Below, piece by piece: positions 53,518 to 62,651 of a DNA stretch of 64,000 nt (positions within the stretch are counted from its first letter, which is position 1; each line of letters starts with the position of its first letter). The notes under the pieces are model-generated. The model was not told the DNA's origin. It was given only the letters and a program-made list of their open reading frames with translations, and ran no database searches. The translations under genes were made by a program, and so were the position numbers. Source of the stretch: JAEUOS01 sp040382235 (GTDB taxonomy: Bacteria; Pseudomonadota; Gammaproteobacteria; Burkholderiales; JAEUOS01); NCBI GenBank assembly GCA_040382235.1, contig JBEIFV010000005.1, positions 1 through 64,000 of the forward strand, given 5' to 3'.

Positions 53518-53872
53518 GTCGGTCCTTTCGGTTCAGGCGCCGTGGCGCGCCGTCGCGCCTGGCTTTCGATGGTATCACCGGGCCTGCGGCGGGATGCTTG
53601 GCCGGCGAGCCTGTCTGACATGCGCAACATACAGATCGAAGCATGCGAGCGGCGCAAGTTGGCGCGGCTCGTCGCCGCCGGGCCCGCACCGTCGACGTTG
53701 ATGTCGGCAAAGGTTAGTGGCAGCAATGCGTCTCATTGCGGCCGTTGGCAATGGCCATGGAGCGGGGTTGTGGTCGGCCGCAGTCTGCCAGTTGCCGACC
53801 CTGACGAATGTCAGCTACCAGGCAAAATCAAACAATCATGCGACGCACGTTGCCAACAGTGGACGGCCGTAC
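53518..53872. other. Intergenic stretch without recognised features
   Basis: No frame with protein-like composition, no promoter-like palindrome and no repeat related to others in the window is seen here. A GC-rich imperfect hairpin (GGCGCCGTGGCGCGCC) lies near 53535, just upstream of the deacylase start. Confidence 0.5.
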
Positions 53873-54340
53873 CTACGCGGCCAGTGCGTAACCGCCATCG
53901 TTCTTGATCACCTCTTCCCAGCCGAGGCAGGCCAGGGCGACGGTGCGCGGCACTGGCTTGGCGCCGCTACGGTAGTAGGCGAGCATGCGACGGGACACGC
54001 CCAGCGCCACCGCCGCCGTGTCGAGGGTCAGGTCGTGCCTGGCCATCCAATTCCAAATGAATTCATGCGATACGCTGCCGGCCTGCTCAACCGCACGTGC
54101 GCGTAGGTTGTCGGCTGCCAACTCCAGGTCGTCATCGTTCGCCCAGATCACCGAGGCGCCGTGGTCACCGACCTTGGCCGAGCTGAACACCTTGGGATCC
54201 TTCAGCCGTTCCAGCGTAGGGTGCTGCATGATCGTGTCTACCAGACTGACTTCGAATTGCCCGCCATCCGCATAGCGCAGCAGCAAGCTGGCGGTCGGCG
54301 TTGCCTTGACGCTGGACAGAGTGAATTGCTTCGGCCTCAT
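53873..54340 (-). CDS. DUF2442 plus HTH antitoxin-like protein
   Basis: A 155-residue protein from ATG 54340. The N-terminal half (VKATPTASLLLRYADGGQFEVS) is a DUF2442 domain; the C-terminal half has a helix-turn-helix (HDLTLDTAAVALGVSRRMLA followed by YYRSG). The start overlaps the end of the upstream DUF4160 frame. DUF4160/DUF2442 pairs are TA-like modules; here the DUF4160 partner is interrupted. Confidence 0.8.
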   Translation of the reverse strand: MRPKQFTLSSVKATPTASLLLRYADGGQFEVSLVDTIMQHPTLERLKDPKVFSSAKVGDHGASVIWANDDDLELAADNLRARAVEQAGSVSHEFIWNWMARHDLTLDTAAVALGVSRRMLAYYRSGAKPVPRTVALACLGWEEVIKNDGGYALAA

Positions 54341-54567
54341 GGGTTCAATTCCTTCCACTTCGTGGCCAGTAGAGCCACATTCTGGCTGGCCTAAACCAGC
54401 GATTCCTTCAACACTGCCGGCCGCACTGTCCCGTCGATCACCCGCAGGGATGCCAAGTCAATCAGAGCTTCGGAGCCATCGTTGGCCAGCACATGGAAGT
54501 GCGGCGGGTTGTGGTCGCCGGCGTACATGGTGAGCTTGGACCTGGGGAGGCGAATCAGCGTTGCCAC
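54337..54567 (-). pseudogene. DUF4160 gene interrupted by an amber codon
   Basis: From GTG 54567 the frame reads VATLIRLPRSKLTMYAGDHN with PPHFHV, the DUF4160 signature. It meets TAG at 54391-54393 (codon 59) and continues in the same frame to KWKELNP and a TGA that overlaps the DUF2442 start. The TAG stands where the family usually has Trp, a single-base change. A 58-residue product could still be made, so the gene may be partly functional. Confidence 0.7.
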
Positions 54568-54860
54568 GCGGCATTATAGTGCAATGGTTGCATCGGCAGC
54601 GGCGCCGACCGTCGTTGTCACGGCATGCGGGGCGGGATCAGCACGAGAAATCCCGCTACCAACGAGGCGAACGACAGATGACGTAGGGCAGCTGTAAGGG
54701 GCTGAATCCTGAGTCCTTGAAGCAACGGCACGAACGTCGGTTTTCGGGCTTCGAAATCGGAGGCTCGAATGTCGCTGATGGGTCGGGTCCCGCCCGATGC
54801 TGGCGCTTCAGTTGTCCGGCAGGTATCGGCGCGCAAGCTGACCTCGGGCGCGAACCGCCT

Positions 54861-56354
54861 TCAGTCAAGTCCACCACGCTTCAGCGTGGCGAGATCCGCC
54901 GCTGCCGGCCCCGCACAGTCGACATCGATGATCGCCTCCGTGATCTCGAGAAACGCCGCGCGAAAATGGTTCTTGGCCTTGACGCACATGAGCCTCATCT
55001 GCGCGGGATCGATGCCGTGCAATGTGAAAAAGCCGGGGTCGTTGGCCGCACCGACGCTTGCGGTCACGATGACCCGCACGCCGTCGATGTCGATGAGTGC
55101 GGTGTCACTCAGCGTGACCAGGCTGCCGCGCTCCATCGGCCCGCTGTTGCGAAAGCGGCCGTCGGTCAGCAGCAGCACCTGCGCGCTGGCTTCGACCGGG
55201 GCGCCAAAGCGGCGGTCGAGGCGGCCCCCGAGTGACACCGCGAGTCGTGCTCCGACGCCGGCCGCACGGGCGCGGGCGACCAGTTCGGGGTCGAAGAAAT
55301 AGGCGAACACGATGGTGCCAGGGGCGCATGCGGCGATCGGCGAGCCGCTCGCGGTGCGTGCGGCCAGCAGCGCGCTCAGCAGGCCCGGTGTGTCGGCGGC
55401 GCCGCCGGACAAGGGGTTGTCGGCGGGGTCGGTAACGGCGATCGGCCGCCATGCGCTGGTCAGTTGCGCGGCGAGCAGGTCGCCGGCTCGCCTTAAGCCG
55501 GAAGCGGCATCTGCCAACCGGGGCGTGAAATGATGTGCGCAGGCGCGCCAGCGTGTAGCCATGTCTTCGCAGGCCGCCTGTGCCTCGCCCGCGCTCGCGG
55601 CCCAGGCCATCACCGATGCGCCGGTGTCAGGCGTGTCGGCGTAGGGAAAGCCGCCGAACAGCGTGATGTCCAGATCTCCGGATGCGGCCTGTTCGAGCGC
55701 GCGCGCCTGGGCCAGTAACGGGGCCATCGGCGCGACTTCGCTGCGCATGTTGAAGCTGGGCAGGCGCAGGCCGAGAGGTAGCACGAAGCCGTGCGCCGGC
55801 ACGGCGCCGGCAGCGATGCGCAACAGTCGGGCGACAGCGCGTGCAGCGGTCTCGCGCATGTCGACATGCGGGTAGGTGCGGTAGCCGGTCGCGAAGTCGA
55901 GGTAGGGGGTGATTGCCGGCGGCATGTTGCCGTGCAGGTCGAAGCTGGCGGCCAGTGGTGTGTGCGGCAGCAGGTGGCGCACGCGCCGCATGATCTCCAT
56001 GTCAGGGGTCGCGCATTGGTCGGTGATGGCGGCGCCGTGCAGCGACAGATATACCGCATCCGGTCGCAGCGCTGTCAGGTCGGCTGTGACTTCCTCGCAC
56101 CAGGCTTCGAACAACGCGTGCTCGATCGGGCCGCCCGGGTTGGCGGAGGCGCTGCGCAGCAATTCGGCACGCCATTGCGGTTGATGCGCGAGCACGTCCT
56201 GCACGCCTGCCAGTTCGGTGGCGGTGTCGCGTGCTGCGACCAATGCGGCCGGGCCGCGTACCCATTCGCGTGCTGCGAACTGGGCCTGACCGGTGGCCAA
56301 TGGGGAGAAGGCATTGCCTTCGAACCAAAGGCGGGCGACCGCGAGTAGGGGCAT
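54861..56354 (-). CDS. M81 metallopeptidase, MlrC-like (second paralogue)
   Basis: A 497-residue protein with the same two-domain build as the copy at 20882 but strongly diverged. It has LWFEGNAFSPL where MlrC has HETNSFSP, so the first His is missing. The metal ligands SFDLHGN and RTYPHVDMRET are kept. The C-terminal domain has DPADNPLSGGAADTPG and FFTLHGIDPAQMRLMCVKAK. It is divergent from the class III aminotransferase. The stretch 54568-54860 beyond its 3' end has no clear gene. Confidence 0.85.
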   Translation of the reverse strand: MPLLAVARLWFEGNAFSPLATGQAQFAAREWVRGPAALVAARDTATELAGVQDVLAHQPQWRAELLRSASANPGGPIEHALFEAWCEEVTADLTALRPDAVYLSLHGAAITDQCATPDMEIMRRVRHLLPHTPLAASFDLHGNMPPAITPYLDFATGYRTYPHVDMRETAARAVARLLRIAAGAVPAHGFVLPLGLRLPSFNMRSEVAPMAPLLAQARALEQAASGDLDITLFGGFPYADTPDTGASVMAWAASAGEAQAACEDMATRWRACAHHFTPRLADAASGLRRAGDLLAAQLTSAWRPIAVTDPADNPLSGGAADTPGLLSALLAARTASGSPIAACAPGTIVFAYFFDPELVARARAAGVGARLAVSLGGRLDRRFGAPVEASAQVLLLTDGRFRNSGPMERGSLVTLSDTALIDIDGVRVIVTASVGAANDPGFFTLHGIDPAQMRLMCVKAKNHFRAAFLEITEAIIDVDCAGPAAADLATLKRGGLD

Positions 56355-56501
56355 GGCTACGAGCCTAAGGGATGGGATGCGGGTGGCGGTGCTGCGCCGA
56401 GTCGGGGCGCGCTGATTGTATATTCATCATTGTCACCACTACATTCGGTGCTTGCCGGCATCGCCTGCGCTTCCATCTTTGTTTTGTGAACGGGGTCCAA
56501 C

Positions 56502-57842
56502 ATGCCTTCGAGAATCTTCCATCGCGCACCGGCCCATGACTATCCGGTCGCCGTGCGCGGCGCGGGCATTTATCTTTTCGATAGAGACGGCAAGCGCTAT
56601 ATCGACGCTTCCGGCGGCGCGGCGGTCTCGTGCCTGGGCCACGGCCATCCGCGCGTGATCGAAGCGCTCAAGCGCCAGGCCGACCGTTTGAGTTACGTGC
56701 ACACCAGCTTCTTCTCAAGCGATCCGGCCGAGGCTTTGGCGGAACACCTGGTGGCACGCGCGCCGGCCGGCATCAGCCACGTCGCCTTTGTTTCGGGTGG
56801 CGGCGAGGCGATGGAAACCGCACTCAAGATGGCGCGCCAGTACTTTCTGGAGATCGGGCAGCCGCAGCGCACGCATTTCATCGCGCGACGGCAGAGCTAT
56901 CACGGCAATACCCTTGGCGCGCTTGCGATCGGCGGCAATCAATGGCGCCGGGCGCCCTATGCGCCGCTGCTGATGGATGTCACCCACGTGAGCCCTTGTT
57001 ACCCCTATCGCGAGCAGCGGCCAGGCGAAACTGCCGAGCAATACGGTACACGTCTGGCAGATGAGCTTGAGCAGGCGATTCTGCAGGTCGGCGCGCAAAC
57101 CGTGATCGCCTTCATCGCCGAGCCGGTGGTCGGCGCCACGCTCGGTGCGGCGCCGGCGGTGCCGGGCTATTTCAGGCAGGTGCGCGAAGTGTGCGATCGC
57201 CACGGCATCCTGCTGATACTCGATGAGGTCATGTGCGGCATGGGGCGTTGCGGCACGCTGTATGCATGTGAGCAGGAAGGTGTGGCGCCGGATTTGGTGA
57301 CCATCGCCAAGGGCCTGGGCGCGGGTTACCAGCCGATCGGCGCGGTGTTGGCGCGCCAGCAGGTACATGATGCCTTCACCCGCGGTTCAGGCGCGTTCCA
57401 GCATGGCTTCACCTACATGGGGCATGCGCTGGCATGCGCCGCCGCGCTCGAGGTGCAGCGGGTGATCGAGGATGACGGACTATTGGAGGCGGTGCGCCAG
57501 CGCGGCGCACATCTGCGGGCCGAACTCGGCCGGGCCTTTGCCACGCATCCACATGCGGGCGACATCCGCGGTCGTGGCCTGATGCAGGCGATCGAACTGG
57601 TGGCCGATCGCGACAGCGCCACGCCCTTCGACCCAGCGTTGCAGCTGCATGCGAGCATCAAGCAAAGCGCGATGCGGCTGGGCCTGGCCTGTTACCCCAG
57701 CGGCGGCTGCGTCGATGGCCGGGCTGGCGACCACGTGCTGCTGGCGCCGCCGTTCATCGTGACTGACGGCGAGCTGAGCGAAATCGTCGATCTGCTGCGC
57801 CAGGCGGTGGACGACGCGATGGCGGCGCTGCCGGCGATTTAG
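56502..57842 (+). CDS. Class III PLP aminotransferase
   Basis: A 446-residue protein starting MPSRIFHRAPAHDYPVAVRG. It shows DASGGAAVSCLGHGHPRV, SGGGEAMETALKMARQYF, LLILDEVMCGMGR and the PLP-lysine region TIAKGLGAGYQPIGAVL. It differs from the beta-alanine type at 18540. The substrate is unknown; the neighbouring MlrC-like and DctP genes suggest an amine or amino acid released from a scavenged compound. Confidence 0.9.
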   Translation: MPSRIFHRAPAHDYPVAVRGAGIYLFDRDGKRYIDASGGAAVSCLGHGHPRVIEALKRQADRLSYVHTSFFSSDPAEALAEHLVARAPAGISHVAFVSGGGEAMETALKMARQYFLEIGQPQRTHFIARRQSYHGNTLGALAIGGNQWRRAPYAPLLMDVTHVSPCYPYREQRPGETAEQYGTRLADELEQAILQVGAQTVIAFIAEPVVGATLGAAPAVPGYFRQVREVCDRHGILLILDEVMCGMGRCGTLYACEQEGVAPDLVTIAKGLGAGYQPIGAVLARQQVHDAFTRGSGAFQHGFTYMGHALACAAALEVQRVIEDDGLLEAVRQRGAHLRAELGRAFATHPHAGDIRGRGLMQAIELVADRDSATPFDPALQLHASIKQSAMRLGLACYPSGGCVDGRAGDHVLLAPPFIVTDGELSEIVDLLRQAVDDAMAALPAI

Positions 57843-57911
57843 CAAAGGGCCTCGGCGGCAATCCGATTTCCGGCCCACACCGCCGCGCAGCACCGAACAT
57901 GCGCAGCCCTG

Positions 57912-58937
57912 CTACCGCGGCGTCAGCTTCCTGATCTCGTCCTTGAACTCGCCCAGCACCTTGGTGCCATCCAGCCCCCTGGCATTGGCGTCCTTGATCC
58001 AGTCGCCTTCTAGCGACGCAGTGCGCTTGACCACATCGTCGACCAAGGCGTTGCCGGCCTTGACAATACTGACCCCGGCCTTGGCGAGAATGGCGACGGC
58101 TTCGCGGTCGCGCACGTCCCACACCCGTCCCATGCTGCGCGAAAGCGTCTCGCCTGAGACCGACATGATGGCATCCTGATCGGCCTTGGAAAGCTTCTGG
58201 AATTTGTCGTCATTCATGAAGAACACGAAGCTGGTGTTGTACAGCCCGCCCGGAAAAACCGTGGAGAACTTGACGAATTTTTCGAGCTTGAAGGTGGAAA
58301 CCGACTCGGCCGGAAAAAACACGCCGTCGGCCACGCCGGTACTCATCAGCTCATACGATTCGGTGGCCGGCTTCAACATCGTATTGGCGCCGATCAGGCG
58401 ACCGACGTCATTGACCATGCCGCCGCCGACACGGAACTTGATGCCTTGCAGATCGGCCAGGGTATTGATGGGCTTCTTGCTGTTGTAGACCTGGCCCGGG
58501 CCATGGGCGAACAAGGCCAGTACCTTCAAGCCCTTGTGTTCACCGGCGCGCGCCAGGTGCTTCTCGTGCATGCGCCAGTAGGCCACCGACAGCGCCTCGG
58601 CGTTGTCGCCGATGAAGGGCAACTCCACAAGTTTGGTGAGCGCGAAGCGCCCCGGCACATAGCCGTGGATGTTGAATGTGACATCCGCCAGGCCGTCGCG
58701 AATCGCATCGAAGTGGCCTTGCGGCGAAGCCACACCCTTGGGCAGGGTGTCTACCTTGACCCGGCCCTGGGTGGCCTTCTCGACCCCGGCCGCCCACGGC
58801 GCCATCAGCTCGCGATAGATGAAATGCGATGGCGGCACCCAACTGGAGATCTGCAGCACCGTCGACGCGCTGGACTGCGCCGCCGCTTGCGACACCACGC
58901 CCAACATCAGTAAAGCAGCCAGTGATCTAAAGCCCAT
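57912..58937 (-). CDS. TRAP transporter solute-binding protein (DctP family)
   Basis: A 341-residue periplasmic protein with signal peptide MGFRSLAALLMLGVVSQAAA. DctP-family blocks are WVPPSHFIYRELMAPWAAGV, LQGIKFRVGGGMVNDVGRLI with the carboxylate-binding Arg, and STGVADGVFFPAESVSTFKL. No DctQ or DctM membrane genes are present nearby. It is convergent with the aminotransferase. Confidence 0.9.
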   Translation of the reverse strand: MGFRSLAALLMLGVVSQAAAQSSASTVLQISSWVPPSHFIYRELMAPWAAGVEKATQGRVKVDTLPKGVASPQGHFDAIRDGLADVTFNIHGYVPGRFALTKLVELPFIGDNAEALSVAYWRMHEKHLARAGEHKGLKVLALFAHGPGQVYNSKKPINTLADLQGIKFRVGGGMVNDVGRLIGANTMLKPATESYELMSTGVADGVFFPAESVSTFKLEKFVKFSTVFPGGLYNTSFVFFMNDDKFQKLSKADQDAIMSVSGETLSRSMGRVWDVRDREAVAILAKAGVSIVKAGNALVDDVVKRTASLEGDWIKDANARGLDGTKVLGEFKDEIRKLTPR

Positions 58938-58987
58938 GACACACTCCTTAAAAAGTGGAACCGCAAGCCATCATGAAAACCCCGGCA

Positions 58988-59476
58988 TCAATCCTGCCGG
59001 GAATCAAAGCGCGCAATCAATCCATGCAAAATCTTCTTCAAGGCCTGCACTTCCTCCGGCTTGAACGATGCCAGCACGATGGCTTCATGGCGCTTCGAGG
59101 CAGCCAGCAGCGGCAGGACCATGTCGCGGCCGCGCCGTGATTCATGTACCAGGGTCTTGCGGCCGTCGTCCGCGCTGGCACGCCGCTCCAGTAGCCCGGC
59201 CGACTCCATGCGCAGCACCAGCTTGGTGAGCGTCGGCTGTTGCGCGACCACTTCCCGTGCCAGCTCACCGATGGTCAGGCCGTCGCCGTCTGAAAGCGTT
59301 GCCAGCACGCGCCATTCAAGGGAGCTGAGGCCGGCGGCGCGTACCTCGCGGTCGAATTCCTTGTACACCGCATGGCTGGCGCGCGCCAGCAGATATGAGA
59401 TGTAGTCGTGAACAAATGCACCTTGGCGGCGCACGGTGGATGCAGCGGGTTTCTCAAGGGCGTGGGGTTCGGTCAC
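58988..59476 (-). CDS. MarR-family transcriptional regulator
   Basis: A 162-residue protein from GTG 59476. The winged helix reads LSSLEWRVLATLSDGDGLTI, GELAREVVAQQPTLTKLVLR and MESAGLLERRASADDGRKTL. It is divergent from the Fe-S protein and NicX-like cluster at 59646-63944, which it probably represses until an aromatic or heterocyclic ligand appears. NicR, the regulator of nicotinate catabolism, is also a MarR protein. Confidence 0.9.
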   Translation of the reverse strand: MTEPHALEKPAASTVRRQGAFVHDYISYLLARASHAVYKEFDREVRAAGLSSLEWRVLATLSDGDGLTIGELAREVVAQQPTLTKLVLRMESAGLLERRASADDGRKTLVHESRRGRDMVLPLLAASKRHEAIVLASFKPEEVQALKKILHGLIARFDSRQD

Positions 59477-59477
59477 G

Positions 59478-59504
59478 TTGACATTCTATGCATCTTCATA
59501 TAAT
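59478..59504 (+). promoter_or_regulatory. Promoter-like sequence between marR and the Fe-S gene
   Basis: TTGACA (59478-59483) and TATAAT (59499-59504) are both perfect consensus boxes but are only 15 bases apart. The surrounding AT-rich segment has short ATGC/GCAT flanks that may form a MarR site. It would serve the plus-strand gene starting at 59646. Confidence 0.4.
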
Positions 59505-59645
59505 TTGCAAGCATGACAGCGGCGTGCCGATATCTCATTGAGCTGGTGGTTCCCATGCGCCGATGCGGCCAGCAGGCCGGGGCAAGGGCCGATGCGACCG
59601 CCGCTGGGCGAACGATGACGCCAAGCTCCGTGCCGGGCATTTGAA

Positions 59646-60677
59646 ATGAGCACCACGCGTCCGCCGCGCACGCGCTGGGCTGCCTTGCCATGGCAGCCCG
59701 GGCCGCACGTGGCTGCGATGCTCGAAGGCATTTCCGGCAACGCGGTCAATGGCGTGGGCGAAGGGCTGCAACGTGCGCCGCGGCATATTTTCTGGTCGCG
59801 CAGACCCGAGACCCTGGTGCATGAAAAGATGCAGCGGCATACGGTGGATCGTTTCAACAGCGCTCCGGCCTTCGAGACCATTTATACCAAGGCCGATCGC
59901 GGACCGCGCCTCGACCCGCCCGCCCCGCAAAAGATCGACAAGACCGCGACGCAATGGACCGGCGAGCTCAAGGCTTTCGCGCTCAATCGCCCGGCATTGC
60001 GCGCCGCCGGCAGCGAAGCGGAGTTGGCGGGGGTGGCCGATATGAACCCGCTATGGGTCTATCAGGGCCATGCCAGCGACCTGCCGCATGTGCTGGTGCT
60101 GGCGATCAAGATGGATCATGCGCGACTGTCGGAAGTGTGTGAGCTCGACGCGACCAATCTGGAAAGCCAGATCGAGGTGGCCGACCAGTACAACCGCGGT
60201 GCGCGCGTGGCCAACTTCACAGCGCAGTGGATTCGTGCGCAGGGTTTCCAGGCCAAGCCGCATGCGGGCCCCTGGGTTGGCTCCTTGTCCCTGGTGCCGG
60301 CCGCGCTGGCGGCTGGTTTTGGTGAACTGGGCAAGCACGGCTCGATCATCAATCGCGAATTGGGTTCCTCGTTTCGCTTGGCCGCGGTGGAAACCGACAT
60401 GCCGCTTACGGCCGATGTGCCGGACCGCTTCGGCGCTGACGATTTCTGCACCCGCTGCCGGGTATGCACCGATGCCTGCCCGCCGCAGGCGATCAACAAC
60501 GAGAAGGCCGATGTGCGCGGAGAGCGCAAGTGGTGGGTGGATTTCGACAAGTGCATGCCCTACTTCAACGAGACCTACGGCTGCGGCATCTGCATCGCGG
60601 TGTGTCCCTGGAGCACACCGGGCCGGGCGCCGAAGCTGGCCGAACGCTGGGGCCTGCGACTGAGGGATGCGAAGTAG
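59646..60677 (+). CDS. Reductive-dehalogenase-like 4Fe-4S protein
   Basis: A 343-residue protein. The C-terminal ferredoxin part has CTRCRVCTDACP (C268, C271, C274, C278) and a second set C303, C313, C316, C320 (FNETYGCGICIAVCPWS), a two-cluster pattern like RdhA and QueG. The central region (SLVPAALAAGFGELGKHGSI, INRELGSSFRLAAVETDMPL) matches the RdhA catalytic-core type. There is no twin-arginine signal and no separate cobalamin domain. It may be a cytoplasmic relative of respiratory dehalogenases or an electron-transfer protein for the adjoining pathway. Confidence 0.82.
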   Translation: MSTTRPPRTRWAALPWQPGPHVAAMLEGISGNAVNGVGEGLQRAPRHIFWSRRPETLVHEKMQRHTVDRFNSAPAFETIYTKADRGPRLDPPAPQKIDKTATQWTGELKAFALNRPALRAAGSEAELAGVADMNPLWVYQGHASDLPHVLVLAIKMDHARLSEVCELDATNLESQIEVADQYNRGARVANFTAQWIRAQGFQAKPHAGPWVGSLSLVPAALAAGFGELGKHGSIINRELGSSFRLAAVETDMPLTADVPDRFGADDFCTRCRVCTDACPPQAINNEKADVRGERKWWVDFDKCMPYFNETYGCGICIAVCPWSTPGRAPKLAERWGLRLRDAK

Positions 60678-60800
60678 GGCGCGCCTCCGGGTGCGTGGCC
60701 TGCCGTGTTTGACATTGCGGCAGTCGGCGCGCGAACTTTCGAGTACCCGCCTCGCCCGGGCAGTGATGACATTTTTGGGACTCAGTGATCGGATTAAATC

Positions 60801-61853
60801 GTGTTGACAGAACGCATTGAAGGCAAGTGGATCGAGGTATTCGCGGAGGTATTCAAGCTGTGCGGGGTGCAGCGTGGTGATACCGCGGCCATCCTGTCGG
60901 AAACCCAGTCGCGCCCGGTCAATGTGCAGCTGGCCGAACTGGCGCTGGCGCAACTGGGCGCGCGCTTTTACCACCTGGTGCTGCAGAGCCCCAGGCTGAC
61001 CGCACCGGTACCGGTGCGCTCGACCGGCGCGTCGGATGCCATCGGCCAATTGGCACCGGTGATCGATGCGCTGGCCAAATCCTCATTTGTGGCCGATCTC
61101 ACCGTTGAAGGCCTGCTGCACGCCATTGAGCTGCCGGCGATCTTGCAAGGTGGCGCCAAGGTGCTGATGGTGTCGAACGAGCATCCGGAGGTGCTTGAGC
61201 GGTGCGCGCCCGATCCGGCGCTGGAGGCGCGCGTGCGTGCCGGCATGCGCATGCTCAAGAATGCCAGGCGCATGCAGGTGAAGTCGGACGCCGGCTCGGA
61301 TCTGCGGATCGAACTGGCCGGGGCGCGCGTTGGCGGCGGCTGGGGCTTTACCGCCCGGCCCGGCAGCATCAGCCACTGGCCCGGCGGCCTGTGCCTGGCA
61401 TTTCCCAAGAGCGGGTCGGTCAACGGCAGCCTGGTGATGGCGCCGGGGGACGTCAACCTTACCTTCAAGCGCTATCTGCAGGAGCCGATCACGCTCACCA
61501 TCGAGAACGATTTTGTGACCAACATCGAGGGCGAGCATCTGGACGCGCAGTTGATGCGCGGGTATTTCGCGGCCTGGGGCGACCAGGAGGCCTATGCGGT
61601 CTCGCATGTGGGCTGGGGCATGAACCCGCTGGCGCGCTGGGATTCGATGATGTTCTACGACAAGAAGGATTTCAACGGCACCGAATTGCGCGCCTTCGCC
61701 GGCAACTTCCTCTATTCCACCGGCGCCAACGAGGTCGCAGGCCGGCATACGCTGGGGCATTTTGACCTGCCGATGAAGGGCTGCAGCGTCAGCCTGGACG
61801 ACGTGCCGGTGGTCAACGCCGGTCAGTTGCTGGGAGAACTGGCATCCGCATGA
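60801..61853 (+). CDS. M29/NicX-like protein, probable 2,5-dihydroxypyridine 5,6-dioxygenase type
   Basis: A 350-residue protein, the length of Pseudomonas NicX. GTG 60801 is used. The 2-His-1-Asp iron triad described for NicX can be placed at H269 (AVSHVGWGMNP), H320 and D322 (TLGHFDLPM). The same fold is annotated as leucyl aminopeptidase M29, so peptidase labels are likely for homologues. Its stop overlaps an alpha/beta hydrolase start, as in nicotinate clusters where NicD follows. It probably opens an N-heteroaromatic ring; the true substrate is open. Confidence 0.75.
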   Translation: MLTERIEGKWIEVFAEVFKLCGVQRGDTAAILSETQSRPVNVQLAELALAQLGARFYHLVLQSPRLTAPVPVRSTGASDAIGQLAPVIDALAKSSFVADLTVEGLLHAIELPAILQGGAKVLMVSNEHPEVLERCAPDPALEARVRAGMRMLKNARRMQVKSDAGSDLRIELAGARVGGGWGFTARPGSISHWPGGLCLAFPKSGSVNGSLVMAPGDVNLTFKRYLQEPITLTIENDFVTNIEGEHLDAQLMRGYFAAWGDQEAYAVSHVGWGMNPLARWDSMMFYDKKDFNGTELRAFAGNFLYSTGANEVAGRHTLGHFDLPMKGCSVSLDDVPVVNAGQLLGELASA

Positions 61854-62629
61854 AGCTGCCAGCCATTCTCGAAGCCGGCAGCGGCGACACCGCCGTAGTG
61901 ATGCTGCATGGTGTGGGCGGCGCCAAGGAGGCGTGGCCAAGCACCCTCAAGGCGCTGTCCGAAAACGGCTTTCGCGCAGTCGCCTGGGATATGCCGGGCT
62001 ATGGTGAATCGCCGATGATCGACCCTTACACCAACGAAGGCCTGGCGCGCGCGCTTGAGGCTCTGGTTGATGTGCTTGCCGCACCGCGCACCGTGCTGCT
62101 CGGTCACAGCATGGGTGGCATGGTCGCGCAGGAGGCGATGGCGCTGTTTCCGCACAAGATCAATGGACTGATTCTTTCCGGCACCAGCCCGGCATTCGGC
62201 ACGCCCGGCGGCGCCTGGCAGCAGGGCTTTCTGCAGTCGCGCTTCGCGCCGCTGGATGCAGGCCGCGGCATGGCGGCGCTGGCCGCCGAACTGGTGCCCG
62301 GCATGATGGCAGCAGGTGCAAGCGCCGCCACGCACGCCGCCGCTGCTGCACTGATGGCACGCGTGCCGGAGGCTGCGTATCGGGCGGCGCTGTCGGCGAT
62401 CGTGGCCTTCGACCGGCGCGCGCAACTGGCGGATATCCGCGTGCCGACCCTGGCCTTGGCCGGCCAGCACGACAAGAACGCAGCACCTGCCGTGATGGAA
62501 AAAATGGCAGCGCGCATCCAGGGTTGTGAGTACCTGTGTCTGACTGGCGTGGGCCACCTGGCCAACATGGAGGACCCGCCGGCCTTCGATGCTGCGGTCC
62601 TCGACTTTCTCAAGCGACACTTTTCCTGA
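61850..62629 (+). CDS. Alpha/beta hydrolase
   Basis: A 259-residue hydrolase with a nucleophile elbow GHSMGG (Ser87), oxyanion segment MLHGVGGAKEAW, acid in LAGQHDKNA and catalytic His in GVGHLANMEDP. It overlaps the NicX-like gene by ATGA. By analogy with NicD it could remove formyl from a ring-cleavage product such as N-formylmaleamate, but meta-cleavage hydrolases look alike. Confidence 0.88.
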   Translation: MKLPAILEAGSGDTAVVMLHGVGGAKEAWPSTLKALSENGFRAVAWDMPGYGESPMIDPYTNEGLARALEALVDVLAAPRTVLLGHSMGGMVAQEAMALFPHKINGLILSGTSPAFGTPGGAWQQGFLQSRFAPLDAGRGMAALAAELVPGMMAAGASAATHAAAAALMARVPEAAYRAALSAIVAFDRRAQLADIRVPTLALAGQHDKNAAPAVMEKMAARIQGCEYLCLTGVGHLANMEDPPAFDAAVLDFLKRHFS

Positions 62630-62651
62630 AAACCCTTTGCGGGAGAATCCC

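Noticed and set aside
60801..61853. Plain M29 leucyl aminopeptidase
   Set aside because: The fold fits, but the H269/H320/D322 arrangement, the 350-residue length and the coupled hydrolase favour a NicX-type dioxygenase; the peptidase name is kept as an alternative only.
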